A stretch of DNA of 64,000 nt from Clostridium sp. 'White wine YQ' (GCF_028728205.1 NZ_JAQYUU010000001.1:124001-188000), one strand, 5' to 3'. Shown: positions 10,001 through 19,137, numbered from the stretch's first letter. Program-made: numbers and translations. The notes: generated from the sequence alone by a model not told the origin.

Positions 10001-10689
10001 AAAACAAAAGAGTAAGCGGGGAGTTTATAAGTTTTTAGAAATATTAGTGTACTTTTCTTTAAATATCAATTAATATCTCACTACATTATATTAGAAAAGT
10101 ATGAATTGGTAGGTACTTGATTGGTTGTCAATTTATTCTATAATTAAATATTAAGTAATAAAACTTGTTATTGGCTATATTTCTTAGATGCATGATCTTT
10201 TTTATACAAATAAAGAGAATGCAATATTAATAGGAAATGTAAAATTAGACAAGTTTTTTTTGAGTAATTTGTAAATATATATGTCAGCGAATATATTTTG
10301 ATTTCAAGCGTATCTTTAATTATCTATATACAAAGGATAATATATGAAAAATGCTTTTCTTATTTCTTCCCAATATATTAATAAAATGTTAATATAGAAA
10401 TTGGTATAAGAATCAATTATATAGTATATACAATTTTGATATATGGCCAATATACATATTTTGCTCAATGTTATATTTTTATTTAAAAGCAGGAAACTTT
10501 ATGTATAATCATACTTATTCATATAAAATTCACATTAGGAATATATAATTATTTTTGTAGATAAATGATATGAAGATGCAAGCTTCAGAAAATAATAGAA
10601 ATACTATTTTATAAGTAAGTAGATTAGATGTTATGTAATAAATTAAATTTTGATAGATTGACCTCAAGTCATACAAAGGAGAAGATAAA
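10001..10689. other. 690 bp non-coding stretch between polysaccharide blocks
   Basis: This is very AT-rich. No ORF with a convincing ribosome site and protein-like composition was found, and no RNA gene was recognised. A 17-codon ORF at 10344-10397 has AAGGATAA upstream but nothing else in its favour. A T8 run at 10254-10261 follows AGACAAG without a clear stem. The stretch ends with the AAAGGAG ribosome site of the pyruvyltransferase gene. It may be a decayed gene or a long leader. Confidence 0.5.
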
Positions 10690-11865
10690 ATGAAGAATAT
10701 TGTGATTTCTGGATGGTACGGAAATGAAAATTGTGGAGATGAAGTAATATTACAGGAGATAGTAAGAAATGTTAAGAGTATAGATAAACACTCCAATATT
10801 GTTGTAATGTCATTTAATATAAAGCATACGAATGATGTTCATAATTTAACAGCAGTAAATCAAATTCCTATACATAACTTGTCAACAATAAAATCTTTTA
10901 TTAAGGGAAATTTATTTGAAACAATTAAGAATATTAGAAAATGCGATTTATTCATGATGGGTGGAGGTGGCTTCCTTTCTGATTGGCAAAATGAAGTACC
11001 ATTTGGGTGGCTAAAACAAATGATTTTAGCAAAAATGTATAATAGAAAGACAATTCTCTATGGAATTGGAGCAGGCCCGTTTAATACTAAAGGTGGAAAA
11101 AGAAAGGTTGCATTTATTATTAATAAATTTGTAGATTATGTACTTGTAAGAGATAAGATATCTGAAGAAGAGTTAATAAGCTGTGGAGTAAATAAAGCCA
11201 AAGTTATTTTAGGTATAGATCCAGTTTTTAATGTTATGACAGAAAAACAAAATAGTTTAAAAAAAGAAAAAGTTATAGGAATAAATTTAGTTGAACTATT
11301 CAATAGTGAAGAGTATTGGAGCAATTCAAAAAAAAGACATAAAATTTTGATTGATAAATTTATTAGTTTAATATTTAATATTAATAAAAAATATCCAGAT
11401 TATAAATTAAGATTTATTCCAATGATGAAAAGTGACGCATCTTTTATTGAAAATATTTTAAAATCAAATCCACTTTTAAAAATGGAAATCGATAAAAATT
11501 GCTTAAATAATATTGAATATACAAAGAAGTGTATAGCAGAGTGTGAAATATTTATTGGAATGAGATGTCATTCACTGATATTATCACTATCTTATGCAAT
11601 TCCAACGATAGGTATTGTTTATCATCATAAGTCATTAGAAGCAATGAAAAACTATGGAATGGAAGATAAATGTATTTACATAACAGATGAAAAACAAAGT
11701 AACTTGGGAAACTTTGACCTAGATGTGGATAAGTTGCTAATGAATTTGGAAGAGATAATTAATAAGAGCAATGTCATTAAAGAAGATATTATATCTAACA
11801 GAAATGGAATAGAAGAGAGAATGAAAAAAAACATCGATATATTGAAGGAAGCTTTGAATAATTAA
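10690..11865 (+). CDS. Polysaccharide pyruvyl transferase family protein (CsaB-like)
   Basis: Members of this family move a pyruvyl ketal from phosphoenolpyruvate to a sugar in wall or exopolysaccharides, or act as related polysaccharide-modifying enzymes. The N-terminus ISGWYGNENCGDE and the MMGGGGFLSDW loop are the typical signatures. YGIGAGPFNT, VRDKISEEEL and FIGMRCHSLILSLSYAIP follow in the family order. The length of 391 residues is normal. AAAGGAGAAG precedes the ATG. It stands alone, with non-coding DNA on both sides, so it probably has its own promoter. The pyruvylated sugar is unknown. Confidence 0.85.
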   Translation: MKNIVISGWYGNENCGDEVILQEIVRNVKSIDKHSNIVVMSFNIKHTNDVHNLTAVNQIPIHNLSTIKSFIKGNLFETIKNIRKCDLFMMGGGGFLSDWQNEVPFGWLKQMILAKMYNRKTILYGIGAGPFNTKGGKRKVAFIINKFVDYVLVRDKISEEELISCGVNKAKVILGIDPVFNVMTEKQNSLKKEKVIGINLVELFNSEEYWSNSKKRHKILIDKFISLIFNINKKYPDYKLRFIPMMKSDASFIENILKSNPLLKMEIDKNCLNNIEYTKKCIAECEIFIGMRCHSLILSLSYAIPTIGIVYHHKSLEAMKNYGMEDKCIYITDEKQSNLGNFDLDVDKLLMNLEEIINKSNVIKEDIISNRNGIEERMKKNIDILKEALNN

Positions 11866-12093
11866 CTATTCAAGATAAATATGAAAAAATAATCATAAAA
11901 GGTGCTATAATGTACATATTACTTCTGATGAATAAATTATTTAAATAAGCACATAATTGATAGAAATATACCAATTAATATAATGTTATAATAATAAAAA
12001 ATTTATGTTTATGAATAAAATATGTGAAAAAGTAAGAGAATTATGTAAAAAGTATGTTATTATGAGCGAATCATTTTCTTATAAAACTTGTTT

Positions 12094-12102
12094 TGCTATA
12101 AT
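12094..12102 (+). promoter_or_regulatory. Extended -10 promoter of galE
   Basis: TGC-TATAAT is an extended -10 element, 34 bases before the galE start codon. No good -35 hexamer is visible (TTTTCT at 17 bp spacing). A GAGCGAAT sequence lies just upstream at 12065-12072. Confidence 0.5.
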
Positions 12103-12135
12103 ATATGTAAAGAAGTAAATAAAGGAGAGGTTATA

Positions 12136-13116
12136 ATGGCAATTCTAGTTTGTGGAGGGGCAGGCTACATTGGTAGTCATATGGTAGCTCATTTATTAGA
12201 AGAAGAGAAAGATGTAATAGTTGTAGATAGTTTAGAGACTGGGCATAAGGAAGCTATAGACAATTTGAAATTATATATAGGTGATTTAAGAAACAAGGAA
12301 TTTTTAAGTAAGGTATTTAAGGAAAATAGTATAGATGCAGTTATAGATTTTGCAGCATTTTCTCTAGTAGGAGAAAGTATGATAGATCCACTAAAGTATT
12401 TTAACAATAATGTTTATGGTACTATAAACCTACTTGAAGTTATGAATGAGTATAATGTTAAACATATTGTATTTTCATCAACTGCAGCAACTTATGGTGA
12501 ACCTGAAAATATACCAATTTTAGAAGAGGACAAGACTTTCCCAACAAATGCATATGGAGAATCAAAGCTTATGGTTGAAAAAATTCTTAAATGGTGTGAT
12601 TCTGCTTATGGAATTAAATATACTGTTTTAAGATATTTTAATGCAGCTGGAGCTCATATAGATGGAAATATTGGAGAAGATCATAAGACAGAAACTCACT
12701 TGATTCCATTAATATTACAAGTAGCATTGGGCAAGAGAGAAAAAATAATGATATTTGGGGATGATTATAATACCTCTGACGGAAGTTGTATAAGAGATTA
12801 TATTCATGTGTCTGATCTTGCTTCAGCTCACTTATTAGCACTTAAAAGACTCGAAAATGGTGGAGAAAGCAGGATTTATAATTTAGGAAATGGTACAGGC
12901 TTTACTGTAAAAGAGGTTATTAATGTTGCTAGGAAGGTTACTAAACATGAAATTCCTGCAGAGATTGCAGAAAGAAGAGCAGGGGATCCAGCAATATTAA
13001 TTGCCTCATCAGATAGAGCAATAAAAGAACTAGGATGGAAGCCAAGATTTAACACCTTAGAAAATATAATAGAAACAGCTTGGCAGTGGCACTCAAAGCA
13101 CCCAAATGGATTTTAA
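12136..13116 (+). CDS. galE: UDP-glucose 4-epimerase
   Basis: GalE interconverts UDP-glucose and UDP-galactose (or the N-acetyl forms) with bound NAD. Visible are the Rossmann motif [24 protein letters not shown], the catalytic SSTAATYG and YGESK dyad, and [10 protein letters not shown] take ATG 12136, which gives 326 residues and follows AAAGGAGAGG. The longer in-frame start at 12088 would place the ribosome site inside the gene and add a non-homologous tail. It has its own promoter and terminator, so it is probably monocistronic and may serve both surface polymers and general sugar metabolism. Confidence 0.95.
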   Translation: MAILVCGGAGYIGSHMVAHLLEEEKDVIVVDSLETGHKEAIDNLKLYIGDLRNKEFLSKVFKENSIDAVIDFAAFSLVGESMIDPLKYFNNNVYGTINLLEVMNEYNVKHIVFSSTAATYGEPENIPILEEDKTFPTNAYGESKLMVEKILKWCDSAYGIKYTVLRYFNAAGAHIDGNIGEDHKTETHLIPLILQVALGKREKIMIFGDDYNTSDGSCIRDYIHVSDLASAHLLALKRLENGGESRIYNLGNGTGFTVKEVINVARKVTKHEIPAEIAERRAGDPAILIASSDRAIKELGWKPRFNTLENIIETAWQWHSKHPNGF

Positions 13117-13133
13117 GTAAATAGTTTTAATTT

Positions 13134-13198
13134 AATAGATTAAAATGTTGTTAAAACCACTGATAATAAGGGGTTAGCAATATTTTAATCTATTTTTA
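13134..13198 (+). terminator. Long hairpin after galE
   Basis: A 17 bp stem (13134-13150 with 13178-13194, one G-U pair) encloses a loop that contains a smaller AACC/GGTT helix. It is followed by TTTA only, so the U-tract is short. It ends 18 bases after the galE stop and likely ends that transcript. Confidence 0.65.
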
Positions 13199-13207
13199 TG
13201 CTAAGTA

Positions 13208-13237
13208 TTGATATTTATATAACATATAAACTATAAT
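13208..13237 (+). promoter_or_regulatory. Sigma-A-type promoter of the UDP-HexNAc dehydrogenase gene
   Basis: TTGATA and TATAAT are separated by 18 bp. They lie 109 bp upstream of the ATG at 13346. The leader that follows contains the palindrome TAGTTTAAACTA at 13287-13298. Confidence 0.6.
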
Positions 13238-13345
13238 AATAAGGATGACTTGAAATAGAGACATAATAACGTAGGTTTTGTAAAGATAGTTTAAACTATT
13301 AACAACCTGAAATAATTAAAGCTTAACATATAGGGGGATAATAAG

Positions 13346-14656
13346 ATGGATTTATTCCAAAAGATTATTGAAAGAGAAGAAAAAGTAGCAGTTGTAGGAT
13401 TAGGATATGTAGGAATGCCGCTTGCAGTAGCATTTGCAAAGAAAATTGATGTTATAGGATTTGATGTAAATAAGGCAAAAGTAGATCTTTACAATAATGG
13501 TATCGATGTAACTAATGAAGTTGGAAATGAAGAATTAAAAGCTAGTAACTGTAAGTTTACTTATGATGAAGAAGAACTTAAAAAAGCTAAATTTTTTGTT
13601 GTAGCTGTACCAACACCAACAAATAAAGATAACACACCAGATTTAAGACCAGTAATTGGTGCATCAAGAACAGTAGGAAGAAATTTATCAAAAGGTTCAA
13701 TAGTAGTTTTTGAATCTACAGTTTATCCAGGAGTTACTGAAGAAGTATGTATTCCTCTATTAGAAGAAGAATCAGGATTAAAGTGTGGAATAGATTTTAA
13801 AATTGGCTATTCACCAGAGAGAATTAATCCAGGAGATAGAGTTCACACATTAGAAAAGATAACTAAAATAGTTTCTGGAATGGACGAAGAAACATTAGAA
13901 GTAGTTGCAAAGACTTATGAACTTATAATAGAAGCTGGAGTATATAGAGCTGAAAGTATAAAAGTTGCAGAAGCAGCTAAACTTATAGAAAATACTCAAA
14001 GAGATGTAAATATAGCATTTGTAAATGAGCTTTCAATGGTATTTAATAAGATGGGAATTGATACAAGAGCAGTATTAGATGCAGCAGGAACAAAGTGGAA
14101 CTTCCTTAAGTTTAATCCAGGGTTAGTTGGAGGTCATTGTATAGGAGTAGATCCTTTCTATTTAGTGCATAGAGCTCAAGAATTTGGAGTAGAAGCAAAT
14201 CTTGTTGCAGCTGGAAGAAAAATAAATGATGGAATGGCTGCCTTTGTTGCTGAAAATGTAGTGAAATCCTTAATTAAAGGAGATAAAAAAGTTAAGGGTG
14301 CAAAGGTTGCAATATTAGGACTAACATTTAAAGAAAATTGTCCAGACACAAGAAATTCAAAGGTATTTGATATTATTAAAGAATTAAAAGAGTATGAAAT
14401 AGAGGTATTACCATTTGACCCAGTAGCTGATAAAAATGAGTTGAAAGAAGAATATGGTATATCATCATTAGAGCTTAATGACATAAAGAATGTAGATGCA
14501 GTAGTATTTGCTACTAGCCACAGTGAATTTAGAGAATTAGATGCTCAAAGTATAAAGAATTTTTATGGAGAAGGAAATCCTGTTTTAATAGATGTAAAAG
14601 GACTTTATAATAGAAAAGATTTTGAAAAGGCTGGTTATGTTTATTTTAGACTATAG
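13346..14656 (+). CDS. UDP-N-acetylhexosamine 6-dehydrogenase (TviB/WbpO type)
   Basis: This NAD-dependent nucleotide-sugar dehydrogenase oxidises C6 of a UDP-N-acetylhexosamine to the uronic acid for capsule synthesis. The N-terminal Rossmann motif is VVGLGYVGMPLAVAF. The middle contains VPTPTNKDNTPDL, ESTVYPGVTEE and GYSPERINPGD, which mark the Vi-antigen/WbpO branch rather than UDP-glucose dehydrogenase. The catalytic cysteine is in VGGHCIGVDPFYL. The C-terminal domain has GLTFKENCPDTRNSKV. Its 436 residues are normal. A classical UDP-glucose dehydrogenase is found separately at 32601, so two kinds of uronic acid precursor can be made. Confidence 0.88.
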   Translation: MDLFQKIIEREEKVAVVGLGYVGMPLAVAFAKKIDVIGFDVNKAKVDLYNNGIDVTNEVGNEELKASNCKFTYDEEELKKAKFFVVAVPTPTNKDNTPDLRPVIGASRTVGRNLSKGSIVVFESTVYPGVTEEVCIPLLEEESGLKCGIDFKIGYSPERINPGDRVHTLEKITKIVSGMDEETLEVVAKTYELIIEAGVYRAESIKVAEAAKLIENTQRDVNIAFVNELSMVFNKMGIDTRAVLDAAGTKWNFLKFNPGLVGGHCIGVDPFYLVHRAQEFGVEANLVAAGRKINDGMAAFVAENVVKSLIKGDKKVKGAKVAILGLTFKENCPDTRNSKVFDIIKELKEYEIEVLPFDPVADKNELKEEYGISSLELNDIKNVDAVVFATSHSEFRELDAQSIKNFYGEGNPVLIDVKGLYNRKDFEKAGYVYFRL

Positions 14657-14691
14657 TGAATAGTTATATTTATATAATAATCATAAAAAGA

Positions 14692-14733
14692 AAGAACCAT
14701 ATCAATATCTATATGAAGATTGATATGGTTCTT
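14692..14733. terminator. Bidirectional terminator hairpin
   Basis: A perfect 15 bp stem (14692-14706 with 14719-14733) with a 12-base loop lies between the converging dehydrogenase gene and the lipoprotein gene. It can serve both strands, although the U-tracts are weak. Confidence 0.75.
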
Positions 14734-14777
14734 AGTATTTTTAGAACATACTATTATGATTTGCTTTTAAGTCACAT

Positions 14778-15404
14778 TTATCTATTAATAGTATTACTCA
14801 TTTCAGGAACATGTTCGAATTCAGGAGTTTTTCCATTATATAAAATCTCTACACCGTTTATCCATGTGCCTGTATATTGTCTCTGGAGAATGTTTTCTGA
14901 AATTCTTTTAAAATTAATATTTGCTCCAGTAGAACCTTGAAATTTTTGGTACCAACTATTCTCATCAGTAGGCATTTTATCATCTGTAAGATTAATAACA
15001 ACGATTATCTTATTATTAATTTCTTTAAATGTAACAGCATATTGAAGCCCATTAAAGTAGTTATGCATAACCTCTGAAGAAATAGTTTGTACTTTTGAAT
15101 ATATATCTAAATCTTTATTTATTGTATACTTATAATTTTCTTTTAGCTTCATATTGTCTTCATTAACATCATAAATAATAAAAGTTTCCATTGAAATAGT
15201 CTTGATTTCTGTAGAACTATTTGCTTGAGTATTAGTCTCTGTATTCGAGGTAGCTGGTTTAACATCTTCTTTCTGTGAAACGTTCTCAATAGTGCTGTCA
15301 GGAGTAGTTGATTTAGGAGAAGATGCTGCATTTTTAGATGTACATGCAAAAAGAGCAAATGTGGATACAATTAAAACTAATACTACGTTTAATAATCTTT
15401 TCAT
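14778..15404 (-). CDS. Putative lipoprotein of unknown function
   Basis: The N-terminus has two positive residues, a hydrophobic helix and a lipobox ending in FAC at Cys21, so the mature protein should be lipid-anchored on the outer face of the membrane. Residues about 22-65 are a Ser/Thr/Asn-rich linker. The folded part (about 70-208) has no motif I recognise. Its GSTGANINF and LQRQYTGTWINGVE segments may help a profile search. The gene follows the CWB2 gene on the same strand after 94 bp and has a GGAGGTGGT ribosome site. A link to wall remodelling is inference from position. Confidence 0.7.
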   Translation of the reverse strand: MKRLLNVVLVLIVSTFALFACTSKNAASSPKSTTPDSTIENVSQKEDVKPATSNTETNTQANSSTEIKTISMETFIIYDVNEDNMKLKENYKYTINKDLDIYSKVQTISSEVMHNYFNGLQYAVTFKEINNKIIVVINLTDDKMPTDENSWYQKFQGSTGANINFKRISENILQRQYTGTWINGVEILYNGKTPEFEHVPEMSNTINR

Positions 15405-15498
15405 AATACCACCTCCAAAAATATGAATGTTATATATATATAATTATAGCATATTTTGGAGGTAGCATAAATAAAATATATGTTATTTAATAGACATA

Positions 15499-17001
15499 TT
15501 AATTTTTAATTTGGTTAATTAAATTATCAGAAATTACTCCGGTTCCACCTAAGACATATAAATTAATGTCTCCATTAGATTTAATATATCTTAAGGTATT
15601 ATTATCTATGGAATTTTTTTCCACTAGAAGCATTGGCATATTCCTTTTAGCTGCCAGTACACCACCAGTTAAGCCATCAGGGAAATCACTTCCGATGGTA
15701 ATAAATACTCCACTCTTGAAACTTTCACTAAAAGTAGTAGTTATATTTACAGCAGTTTGATATCTATCTTGACCAAACACTCTAGAAACTGCGATTCCAA
15801 GTGCTTTTATTTGAGATTCAACATTTGCTGAAACTACTCCCGTACCTCCAGGAATAATTACATTTTTAATTCCGTATTTTATTAGAAAATTCTTTGTGTC
15901 AGAATTTAATTCGTTAGTAAAAGTATATAATATCGGATACTTGTTAAATGCTGCATATGGGCTTATGGATATAGTGTCAGGATAATCAAGACCAGTTGCA
16001 ATAACAGCAGTTTTTGTAGTATTACTTTTCATAACTTCATTACTTATAGCTACTGCAGTTTGGAATCTATCTGTACCTTGAAGACGAACCACATTTAGAT
16101 TTTTAGCTTTAAGTGTATTTTCTATCTGAGGAGTTACTACGCCATTTCCTCCTAATATAAATACATTTTTGGCTTGTAGCCTTGTAATCTCAGCTAATGT
16201 ACATTGAGGAATTGATTTGCTTTCAGTTAATAATATAGGTGCATCTTTTATATATCCTAAGGAAACTCCAGATAGTGCATCAGGGAAATCAAGACCATAA
16301 GCTAGAATTACATTATCAGAAGTAGTCCAACCTGAAGCACTTATTTGTACAGCTGTAGCAAATCTATCTAAACCTGATAAGCGATTAGGAAGAATTTTTG
16401 CTGCATAGAAGTTATTGTTTATTTCGTTAATGTAATTAATGACTTCAGCTCCATAAGTTGAACTTGGAGCCCATTTTGCGCCTAAGCTAGCAACTGAATT
16501 TCCAGCAGTGCCATATAGAAAAGGAAAGTGTCTAGGGTCAGAAGTTTGTCCATCTGCTTTTGGATATCCTGCAGCTCCTGCATATAGAGCTAAATGATCT
16601 AAATGAGCAGTTACGCCTTCAGTCCAACTTGCAAAACGTTGATGGGCAGCAGGATCAGTATCATCTCCACCGTTAGTAATTTTCAAACCACATGGATTGT
16701 TAAAGCTTGCATCTATAACACCACCAAAATTACCAAAGGCTGTTTCTTTTGCTGCTTGAGCATAAGCGACAACTGGATCAATACCTCCATGACTAGGTGC
16801 ATAGGTATAGTATAACTTAGCTAAGCCTATAAAAGTATCAGTTGCTCCGTGATTTTTAGCCCAAGTTTCCATCTGACTTTGAGTAGCAGTTGGAGGAGCG
16901 ATTATTGGAATTGGCTTTGGGGCAGCTTGTACACTAATAACAGGAATTGATAAAACTGCTATTAGTATTAAAGAAAAAACTTTCTTTAGATTTTTAAACA
17001 T
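15499..17001 (-). CDS. Secreted glucosaminidase-like protein with three CWB2 repeats
   Basis: A signal peptide (about residues 1-27, ending VQA) leads into a glucosaminidase-like domain at about 30-190, with AQAAKETAFGNFGG, NNPCGLKI and FASWTEGVTAHLDHLALYAG. Three cell wall-binding repeat 2 domains follow (about 205-295, 300-390, 400-495). They are recognised by NRLSGLDRFATAV, RLQGTDRFQTAV and RVFGQDRYQTAV and by repeated ILGGNGVV/IPGGTGVV turns. CWB2 modules attach clostridial proteins to anionic wall polymers, so this is probably a wall-bound peptidoglycan hydrolase. GAGGTGA precedes the ATG. A 104 bp palindromic repeat lies 23 bp upstream, and a sigma-like gene precedes it on the same strand. 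Confidence 0.9.
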   Translation of the reverse strand: MFKNLKKVFSLILIAVLSIPVISVQAAPKPIPIIAPPTATQSQMETWAKNHGATDTFIGLAKLYYTYAPSHGGIDPVVAYAQAAKETAFGNFGGVIDASFNNPCGLKITNGGDDTDPAAHQRFASWTEGVTAHLDHLALYAGAAGYPKADGQTSDPRHFPFLYGTAGNSVASLGAKWAPSSTYGAEVINYINEINNNFYAAKILPNRLSGLDRFATAVQISASGWTTSDNVILAYGLDFPDALSGVSLGYIKDAPILLTESKSIPQCTLAEITRLQAKNVFILGGNGVVTPQIENTLKAKNLNVVRLQGTDRFQTAVAISNEVMKSNTTKTAVIATGLDYPDTISISPYAAFNKYPILYTFTNELNSDTKNFLIKYGIKNVIIPGGTGVVSANVESQIKALGIAVSRVFGQDRYQTAVNITTTFSESFKSGVFITIGSDFPDGLTGGVLAAKRNMPMLLVEKNSIDNNTLRYIKSNGDINLYVLGGTGVISDNLINQIKN

Positions 17002-17023
17002 TAATTCTCTTCACCTCTTTTTA

Positions 17024-17127
17024 TTTAGGGTTTATTATAGGAAAATTAATTTATTCGTGTTTGAAAATGTCGGTATCTGAACATTTTCAAGCATGAGTAA
17101 ATTATTAGTTGAACTTAAAACCCTATA
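17024..17127. repeat. 104 bp palindromic repeat, copy D
   Basis: This copy aligns without gaps to the tandem copies at 50965-51199, with 12 differences in 104 positions against copy B. The ends form an outer stem (AGGGTTT with AAACCCT), and the centre forms an apical stem (GAAAATGT with ACATTTTC). Relative to the other copies the outer stem has A to G on one arm and T to C on the opposite arm, which keeps the pair. It lies just upstream of the CWB2 gene start, so it may sit in that gene's 5' leader. Confidence 0.85.
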
Positions 17128-17200
17128 ATTTGATTTTATTGACATAATAATTATACACAATGTTTAATAGAATTAAAACTTACAATAAAGTGGAAATAGA

Positions 17201-17773
17201 TTAAAGAGTTAATGCATTCTTCAATTTTGACAGTATTTTATTTCTTAAGGTAAGTACTTCACTATAAGGTAATGCTTTTTCTTTTGAATAGAGAGTAAGA
17301 CCTCCCCATGTATTTTTAAAATACACATACTCAATTAATTCTTTTTCTGTAGTAGATAGAGAAGCAAGTGTTTTTGAAAGCTTATAATGGAGTTCTTTAT
17401 CTAAGAAATTAGCTTCAATGTTTTCTTCGGACATAAATAAGCTATTGCAGAATTTACTATGCTTTATAGCAAGGGGGATACTCGTTTCATAAACACACTT
17501 AGTATTTTTTCGTATTTCATAAAAGTAGTTTTTATCAATAGTATTTTTCACATAAGAAATAAATGCGGAGCCTCTACTAATGTCGTATTTATTAATTGCT
17601 TTTATTATGCTAATTCGTCCAATTTGCATTAAATCATCCTCATCGTGATTTTTAATATATAGGCTTTTTGTTCTATTTTTTATTAAAGGTGTAAATAAGC
17701 TAATAATTTCTTCCATAGAATGCATATCATTTAATTTTGATTTCTTTACTAATGTTAATAAATAATCTTCCAT
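17201..17773 (-). CDS. Sigma-70-like alternative sigma factor
   Basis: The 190-residue protein has a sigma region 2-like segment, DEDDLMQIGRISIIKAINKYD followed by FISYVKNTIDKNYF, which normally binds core polymerase and melts the -10 element. A short C-terminal half ends in a possible helix-turn-helix (about residues 145-185). The size and two-part layout recall the TcdR/UviA/BotR group that controls secreted products in clostridia, but I cannot assign a subgroup. A GGGAGG ribosome site precedes the ATG. It lies upstream of the CWB2 and lipoprotein genes on the same strand and divergent from the radical SAM gene; control of either is inference. Confidence 0.75.
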   Translation of the reverse strand: MEDYLLTLVKKSKLNDMHSMEEIISLFTPLIKNRTKSLYIKNHDEDDLMQIGRISIIKAINKYDISRGSAFISYVKNTIDKNYFYEIRKNTKCVYETSIPLAIKHSKFCNSLFMSEENIEANFLDKELHYKLSKTLASLSTTEKELIEYVYFKNTWGGLTLYSKEKALPYSEVLTLRNKILSKLKNALTL

Positions 17774-17902
17774 ATAACCCCTCCCAATATTAAAACGAAA
17801 AAATATGTTAAATTATTACAGAGAAATGAAGATATGTGAGATATTCCTGAATAAATTGTTAAGAAGAGTAAAAAAAAGACGATAAATTAGTTGAAATAAA
17901 TA

Positions 17903-17968
17903 ATGAAAGCTTATAAATTTCCTCAAAATGCAAAAATTTTAGGCAAGTGGGATTTTATGGAGGGATAA
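17903..17968 (+). CDS. Possible 21-residue peptide upstream of radical SAM gene
   Basis: ATG 17903 opens a 21-codon frame ending four bases before the radical SAM start. Its last codons contain the GGAGGG ribosome site of that gene. The peptide has Lys, Trp, Phe and Gly near its end (KILGKWDFMEG), a composition seen in some peptides modified by radical SAM enzymes. It has no clear ribosome site of its own, so it may be chance. Confidence 0.3.
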   Translation: MKAYKFPQNAKILGKWDFMEG

Positions 17969-17972
17969 TTAT

Positions 17973-19004
17973 ATGGTTAGTTTAGATTCATCTTTCACTA
18001 TAGAAAAGTTTAGAACGTTAAAAGATGAGCTTAAAAAAAAGTCTGAAATTATTAGAAGTGCAAGAGAAGGCAATCTTGGCAATTTTGAGGGTGAATATAG
18101 TGAACTAAGTAAGAATGAACAGGGAAAATATATAATACCAAATGGATGTTTGGCAGTTATAGATAATTTACATACACTTAATAAGTTAATTTTTAATATT
18201 AATAATAATGAAAAAATATATTTATTAGAGGATTTTCTTTTAGATGATAGATTTAAAGTATTTATTTGTAGAAATAAGGTAGAACTTATGATAAATGTAA
18301 CTAACAAGTGTATAGAAAAGTGCAAATATTGTAAACAGCAATGTAATTCTTCAAAATCAATTAGCAAAAAATTGGCGTTAAAAACGTTGGATACTTTTTT
18401 CTTAAAAATGCAGAGATTTAATCAAAATAAAGTTATTAATAAATACATTATTACTTTTTATGGGGGAGATCCATTACTTAAATTTCAGGAAATAAAAACA
18501 ATTATGAATTATTGTAATCTTAAATTCCAAAATGAAATCTCTTTTAATATAATAACTAATGGAAATTTACTTACTGAAGAAAATGTTAGGTTTTTATTAA
18601 TACACAATTCTAAGATTTTTGTTAAGTTCTATGGGCCTGAAAGTAATTATAAAAGATATGTGAGTGAAGAAAATAAAAATGAGTATAATAGCATTCTATT
18701 AAATTTGAAGAAGTGCAAAGAGGTTTATCCTTATGGTGATATAGGAATTATAGTTCCTTATGATTTTAGGACTGATTTAAAAGAAACATGTGAGTTTTTT
18801 GAAAAACAAAACTTACATAAGGTTATTTTAACTGCAAACATTTGTAATAGGACTTCAGAGGAATTTGAAAAGATGGATCAATGTGCAATTGATGATCATT
18901 TAAATCAAATATGGAGTCTTTACGAGGAACTTATAAGTAAGAAAAATGAGACTAAATATATTTCAAGCTTCTTAAAAAGTCTATTTAATAGTACATATAA
19001 TTAA
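17973..19004 (+). CDS. Radical SAM protein, peptide-maturase/anSME-like, no SPASM domain
   Basis: The CxxxCxxC cluster motif is in TNKCIEKCKYCKQQC near residue 115. It is followed by FYGGDPLLKF (the GGEP-like SAM-binding motif, with Asp for Glu) and IITNGNLLTEE. This order is that of the anaerobic sulfatase maturase and RiPP-maturase branch. The first about 100 residues are a helical region plus a small domain, as in several peptide maturases. Most relatives carry a C-terminal SPASM domain with extra cysteines. Here the protein stops after about 343 residues without one, so it is either a SPASM-less form or truncated. GGAGGG precedes the ATG. The substrate is unknown; the small frame directly upstream is a candidate. 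Confidence 0.75.
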   Translation: MVSLDSSFTIEKFRTLKDELKKKSEIIRSAREGNLGNFEGEYSELSKNEQGKYIIPNGCLAVIDNLHTLNKLIFNINNNEKIYLLEDFLLDDRFKVFICRNKVELMINVTNKCIEKCKYCKQQCNSSKSISKKLALKTLDTFFLKMQRFNQNKVINKYIITFYGGDPLLKFQEIKTIMNYCNLKFQNEISFNIITNGNLLTEENVRFLLIHNSKIFVKFYGPESNYKRYVSEENKNEYNSILLNLKKCKEVYPYGDIGIIVPYDFRTDLKETCEFFEKQNLHKVILTANICNRTSEEFEKMDQCAIDDHLNQIWSLYEELISKKNETKYISSFLKSLFNSTYN

Positions 19005-19035
19005 AGTTTATAGCTATGTTATTGTTGTTAAGTTA

Positions 19036-19064
19036 TTCAAAATGGCTAATAAATTTGATATAAT
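19036..19064 (+). promoter_or_regulatory. Promoter of the CpsB-type phosphatase gene
   Basis: TTCAAA and TATAAT are separated by 17 bp, with an extended TGA before the -10. The ATG lies 74 bases after the -10. Confidence 0.55.
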
Positions 19065-19137
19065 AGCAATATGATTTGAATTACAAGTAGTTATATCAAC
19101 ATCTGAATTTGAACTTTCGTATAAGGAGGAGGAACAT

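Noticed and set aside
10344..10397. 17-codon ORF with AAGGATAA upstream in the 690 bp gap
   Set aside because: No supporting context, promoter or protein-like conservation; expected by chance in this length of DNA.
14656..14940. Plus-strand ORF of 94 residues after the dehydrogenase gene
   Set aside because: It runs through the terminator hairpin and is antisense to the lipoprotein gene, whose signal peptide and ribosome site are clear.
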